A stretch of 64,000 nucleotides of DNA from Candidatus Krumholzibacteriota bacterium (lineage in GTDB: Bacteria > Krumholzibacteriota > Krumholzibacteriia > Krumholzibacteriales > Krumholzibacteriaceae). Position 1 is the stretch's first letter. Each line of letters begins with the position of its first letter. The position numbers and the translations under genes are program-made. The notes beneath the pieces are model-generated. The model saw only the letters and a program-made list of their open reading frames with translations, was not told the origin of the DNA and did no database searches. The stretch lies in contig JAFGCX010000018.1 of assembly GCA_016932415.1 (NCBI GenBank), positions 86,682 to 150,681 of the forward strand, given 5' to 3'. Of the stretch, positions 60,902 through 64,000 are shown piece after piece.

Positions 60902-63640
60902 TTATTCGATGCCGGACAACTCGGTCGTGACCGTACCGCCGCCAGCCATAGCGGGGAGCTGGGTGACCGATCTTACCATCAGTTTCGAAGCGGAGTTCTC
61001 AAAATAATATGTCCCTCCGCCGGGCTCGCCGTCGAGCCTGCGGACCTCTACCTTGAAAGCCTCGAATGAACCGGCTGGAACTGTGACGTTCTCTATGCCG
61101 GTGACTTCAAGTGAGAATGGATTGACCGACTGGCTCAGCAGATCGAAGGTCCTGAAGGTGACCTTGTACCCTGTCTTGAGTGGAAGAGCCGATATCGCCA
61201 TGTTCAAGGCGGCGTCGCTTCCGAAGACGGGAGCATCGAGTTCCATCTTGACAGGCATCTTGCGGCCGCCCATGTTTATGCTGCCGTCGATCGCCGTTTC
61301 TGAATAATTCACTGTCACGGCGACCGGGCCCTGTTTCAGGCCGCGATATACGGGCAGAAGCGATTCGGCATCGACCATCATCGTATCTATAGCCGATCCG
61401 GCGGCGCTCGATTGCTCCGACACCATCCGCCAGACTTTCCGCTCACCGAACTTTGCCTGCGACAGAACCATGGATTCCTCTATTTCGATGTCCTGTCCCT
61501 GCATCTGTGTGACAGCTTTGTAGGCAAGTTTTACCGGTTTGATGATCGAGGGGTCGACCTTGGGAAGAGGAGCTTTTTTCGCTTCCTCAAGCCCGCTTTC
61601 AGGCTTGGTAAGCTCGACAGTCTCCACAGGCACCCACATTCCATCGAGGCTTTCCTGGATGTCATCGGGGACATCTGGCTGGTAGCGTCCGCCTATATGT
61701 CTGGCGAAGAACTTTTCCTGCGCCACCCTGAACGCGGTTCTGTTTTCCCTGCCGAGGAAACCGTGGCCCTCATCGTCAGCCATGAGATACTCGACATCCC
61801 TGCCGAGGTCGCGCATCGCGATGACGATCTGTTCCGCTTCGGGCTTCTTGCAGCGAGGATCGTTTCCGCCCTGGACTACGAGCAGGGGAGCCTTGATCTT
61901 GTCGGCGGAGAAGAGAGGCGACTGCCTCTTTAGGCGTTCTATATCCTCGGGGTTCTCGGGATTTCCCACATGTTCGTCGAAGAACTTCCTCGCCGTCTCC
62001 CAGTACGCCGGGATGGAGCTCAGAAGGGTCAGGATATTCGAGACGCCGACATAATCCACACCGCAGCAATAGATATCGGGAGTGAACGCGAGGCCGGCGA
62101 GGGTGGCGTAACCGCCGTACGATCCTCCGTAGATCGCCACCTTTGAAGGATCGGCTATTCCCTCGTCGATAAGATACTGCACCCCGTCGGTGATGTCGTG
62201 CTGCATCTCATCGCCCCATTTTTTCTTGCCGGCGTTGAAGAAGGCCTTGCCGTACCCGGTCGATGAACGGAAGTTCATCTGGAAGACGGCGTATCCCCTG
62301 TTGGCGAGGAACTGGGCTTCGGGGTTATAACCCCAGCTGTCCCTTGCCCACGGACCGCCGTGCGGGTTGACGATTACGGGAAGGTTCTTCGCCTTGACAC
62401 CCTTGGGAACGGTGAGATATCCGTGAATCGTGAGGCCGTCGCGGGTCTTGTACTTTATCGGCTGCATCTTCGCCAAGTGCTCGCTTGGAAGATCCGGGCG
62501 GGGCCTGTAAAGGAATTCGGTCTTTCCCGTTTCCATATCATAGAGATAAGCGACTCCGGGGTTGATATCGCTCGTAACCGCGACGATGAAATAGCGATCG
62601 TCCGATGTCGATGAACCGAGGAAGAGGTCCCCGTCACCGATCTCTTTTTTAAGGTCTTTTTTAAGCTGCTTGTAAGCTTTTTCGAACTTTTTATCTTTCC
62701 AGTATATGCGGAGCCTGTCTCCTTCATATGTCGTGGCGATCAATTCATCGGTTACGTTAGAGAAGAGGGTCCCGCCGAAATCGACCTCTTTTTCAGGGTC
62801 GGTCTCTATAAGCTCCTCCTTGCCGGTTTCCGGGTCAAAGAGGACAAGGCGGCTGAGATCGTTCTCGTCTCCTCTGTTGGTAGCCATGTAGGCGCGTTTC
62901 CCGTCCTTGTGGAAACGAATGATCCCCGCGGACTCCTCGTTTGTCGTGACATAGACCGAAGTGAGGTCCTTGCCGTCGACGCGGAAGTATTCGTTTCCTC
63001 CATCGTCGGTCTCTTTCGAGGCGAGCCTGAGGTTGCCGTCGAGATCGAATACGAAGCTGTTCAGTCCCTGCGTATTTTCCCAGATCAACTCGCGCTCGCC
63101 TGTGGAGATCGTCAGGCGGTAGAGATCATGATACCTTTCGTCGCGGTCGTTGAGGCCGATGTAGATGATATCGGGAGTCTTCCTGGGAAACGCGTAGAGG
63201 GCGACCCTGATGCCGTCGATAGGTGTCAGGTCCCTCGCGGGAGGGACGCCGAGAGATTCATCTATCCTGTCTGTCGGGTCGATGACATAGGCGTGGAAAT
63301 TCTCATCTCCGCCCTTGTCCTGGATATAGAACAGGTATTTGCCGTCCTCGGTCCATCCGTAACGGATGACGGGGCGGGTCGTGTCGGCGCTCATCGGGCG
63401 GGCCGCGTCGAACGGCTCGTCGAAATTCTTTACCCAGATATTGAGCTGGCCTTTGTAGGTCTTGAGGAAAGATATGAATCTGCCGTCTGGCGATATCTGT
63501 CCCCTGGCGATCTCCGGGTCGCCGAAGAAGACGTCGCGGTCGATTATCGGCGGAAGCTTGTCGAGATAATTGAGCTTCTCCGCCAATAGATTTCCTGAAA
63601 GAAGGCTTATCGCCAACATCAGCATAAGGACTTTCCGCAT
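60902..63640 (-). CDS. Exported S9-family (prolyl oligopeptidase-type) peptidase with C-terminal extension
   Basis: 912 residues, signal peptide about 1-20 (SGNLLA). The beta-propeller (about 40-390) contains WD-like blades (GQISPDGRFISFLK, RYGWTEDGKYLFYIQD). The alpha/beta hydrolase domain (about 400-655) holds the nucleophile Ser near 507 in YGGSYGGYATLAG, Asp near 594 in GGNDPRC and His near 626 in DDEGHGFLG, so it is catalytically complete. An additional beta-rich C-terminal domain (about 685-912; MMVDAESLLPVYRGL, FEAFKVEVRRLDG) resembles DUF3108-type exported domains and is not part of usual S9 enzymes (600-700 residues). Probable periplasmic peptide degradation in a peptide-consuming organism. 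Confidence 0.9.
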   Translation of the reverse strand: MRKVLMLMLAISLLSGNLLAEKLNYLDKLPPIIDRDVFFGDPEIARGQISPDGRFISFLKTYKGQLNIWVKNFDEPFDAARPMSADTTRPVIRYGWTEDGKYLFYIQDKGGDENFHAYVIDPTDRIDESLGVPPARDLTPIDGIRVALYAFPRKTPDIIYIGLNDRDERYHDLYRLTISTGERELIWENTQGLNSFVFDLDGNLRLASKETDDGGNEYFRVDGKDLTSVYVTTNEESAGIIRFHKDGKRAYMATNRGDENDLSRLVLFDPETGKEELIETDPEKEVDFGGTLFSNVTDELIATTYEGDRLRIYWKDKKFEKAYKQLKKDLKKEIGDGDLFLGSSTSDDRYFIVAVTSDINPGVAYLYDMETGKTEFLYRPRPDLPSEHLAKMQPIKYKTRDGLTIHGYLTVPKGVKAKNLPVIVNPHGGPWARDSWGYNPEAQFLANRGYAVFQMNFRSSTGYGKAFFNAGKKKWGDEMQHDITDGVQYLIDEGIADPSKVAIYGGSYGGYATLAGLAFTPDIYCCGVDYVGVSNILTLLSSIPAYWETARKFFDEHVGNPENPEDIERLKRQSPLFSADKIKAPLLVVQGGNDPRCKKPEAEQIVIAMRDLGRDVEYLMADDEGHGFLGRENRTAFRVAQEKFFARHIGGRYQPDVPDDIQESLDGMWVPVETVELTKPESGLEEAKKAPLPKVDPSIIKPVKLAYKAVTQMQGQDIEIEESMVLSQAKFGERKVWRMVSEQSSAAGSAIDTMMVDAESLLPVYRGLKQGPVAVTVNYSETAIDGSINMGGRKMPVKMELDAPVFGSDAALNMAISALPLKTGYKVTFRTFDLLSQSVNPFSLEVTGIENVTVPAGSFEAFKVEVRRLDGEPGGGTYYFENSASKLMVRSVTQLPAMAGGGTVTTELSGIE

Positions 63641-63868
63641 CTAGGTTCCTCCTTTGCGGTATGGATTGAGGTGTAGCTGGCAAAAAAAGATCAACGATTT
63701 ATCCTGTACCCATTAATAACGTCGTATCTGCCAGATAGTTTCAAGTAAATTACATCGAAAAGCCTGTTTTATTCAACTGATTACTTTTTCGCGGCTGAAG
63801 CGCCCCTGTTTCCGGATCGGTGAAGGGATCGGATTTTTCCGGAAGCAACGGCCGGACGATACCTTTTC

Positions 63869-63897
63869 TTTACTTTTCAGCGGCGGGAGTCTATATT
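63869..63897 (+). promoter_or_regulatory. Promoter of the tmRNA gene
   Basis: TTTACT (63869-63874), a 17-bp spacer and TATATT (63892-63897). The start would fall 6-8 bp on, shortly before the mature 5' end at 63916, as expected for ssrA. Confidence 0.65.
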
Positions 63898-63915
63898 TAT
63901 GGTGCTTCAACCGAT

Positions 63916-64000
63916 GGGGGCGAATGGATTCGACGGGGATAGAGGAAGCAGGAGAAGCGTGCCGAGGTGCCATCACCCTCGTAAATCAGGTGGAAAAACA
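63916..64000 (+). ncRNA. ssrA: Transfer-messenger RNA (tmRNA), 5' part, cut by the window edge
   Basis: The sequence from 63916 starts GGGGGCGAATGGATTCGACG, the near-universal tmRNA 5' end: acceptor-stem G-run followed by the D-loop-like GGATTCGACGGG. The rest up to base 64000 (GAGAAGCGTGCCGAGGTG, then CTCGTAAA) fits the helix region before the first pseudoknot. The tag reading frame and the TPsiC/acceptor 3' half lie outside the window. It rescues stalled ribosomes with SmpB. An overlapping minus-strand ORF is spurious. Confidence 0.93.

Noticed and set aside
63773..63976. 67-codon minus-strand open frame
   Set aside because: It overlaps the tmRNA 5' end and promoter; no ribosome site and no recognisable product.

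Overview
The window reads as one contiguous stretch of chromosome from a Gram-negative, probably uncultivated bacterium of the FCB superphylum (Krumholzibacteriota, Eisenbacteria or Latescibacterota-like). That placement is inferred from six secreted proteins ending in a PNPFNP...SGIYFY-type C-terminal sorting (FlgD/Ig-like) module, from dockerin/cohesin domains on non-cellulosomal proteins, from lipoproteins with classical lipoboxes, and from RND efflux parts that need an outer membrane. Sigma70-type promoters, strong AGGAGG ribosome sites and occasional GTG/TTG starts are common. No integrase, insertion sequence, CRISPR array or tRNA was seen. A tmRNA gene begins at the right edge.

Layout. 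1-3.9 kb: end of a metal-type RND efflux operon (adaptor plus CusA-like pump). 4.1-8.7 kb: three secreted proteins, two sharing a beta domain and one a nucleotide pyrophosphatase-type phosphodiesterase. 8.8-11.9 kb: rubredoxin and a ferritin-like diiron protein, an MFS transporter and an FGE-fold lipoprotein. 11.9-20.1 kb (minus strand): clpB, a hybrid histidine kinase, a dCTP-deaminase-fold protein without the usual catalytic residues, a membrane-anchored three-PAS sigma54 activator and a duplicated zinc-ribbon protein. 20.7-24.7 kb: two overlapping DUF3857/transglutaminase-type genes, the second with a lost catalytic triad. 24.8-26.8 kb: split ADP-forming acyl-CoA synthetase.

27.1-38.2 kb is the most unusual part. 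It is a co-directional signalling cluster: a secreted PEGA protein, a membrane protein with a cytoplasmic STAND-type ATPase and periplasmic PEGA repeats, a Ser/Thr kinase fused to a related ATPase, a solute-binding lipoprotein with no permease, a histidine kinase and an NtrC-type regulator. Just after the regulator gene lie two copies of an inverted repeat (GTGTCC-N4-GGACAC). About 100 bp further on is a sigma54 -24/-12 promoter, followed by a TPR lipoprotein gene. The layout suggests an envelope-sensing pathway whose direct output promoter can be read in the sequence.

38.4-55.2 kb: a second ferritin-like protein, a methyltransferase, large exported proteins (C39-like cysteine-protease fold; Ca-binding-type aspartate repeats; a three-cohesin protein beside a 1619-residue beta-helix/dockerin/cohesin protein), an OmpA-type lipoprotein and a beta-propeller protein. 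55.3-59.4 kb (minus): exopolysaccharide locus with a BcsA-like PilZ synthase, a GT39-type membrane glycosyltransferase and a small exported protein. 59.6-63.6 kb: HDOD protein, a 48-residue Cys-rich protein and an S9 peptidase with a C-terminal extension. 63.9 kb to the edge: 5' part of ssrA.
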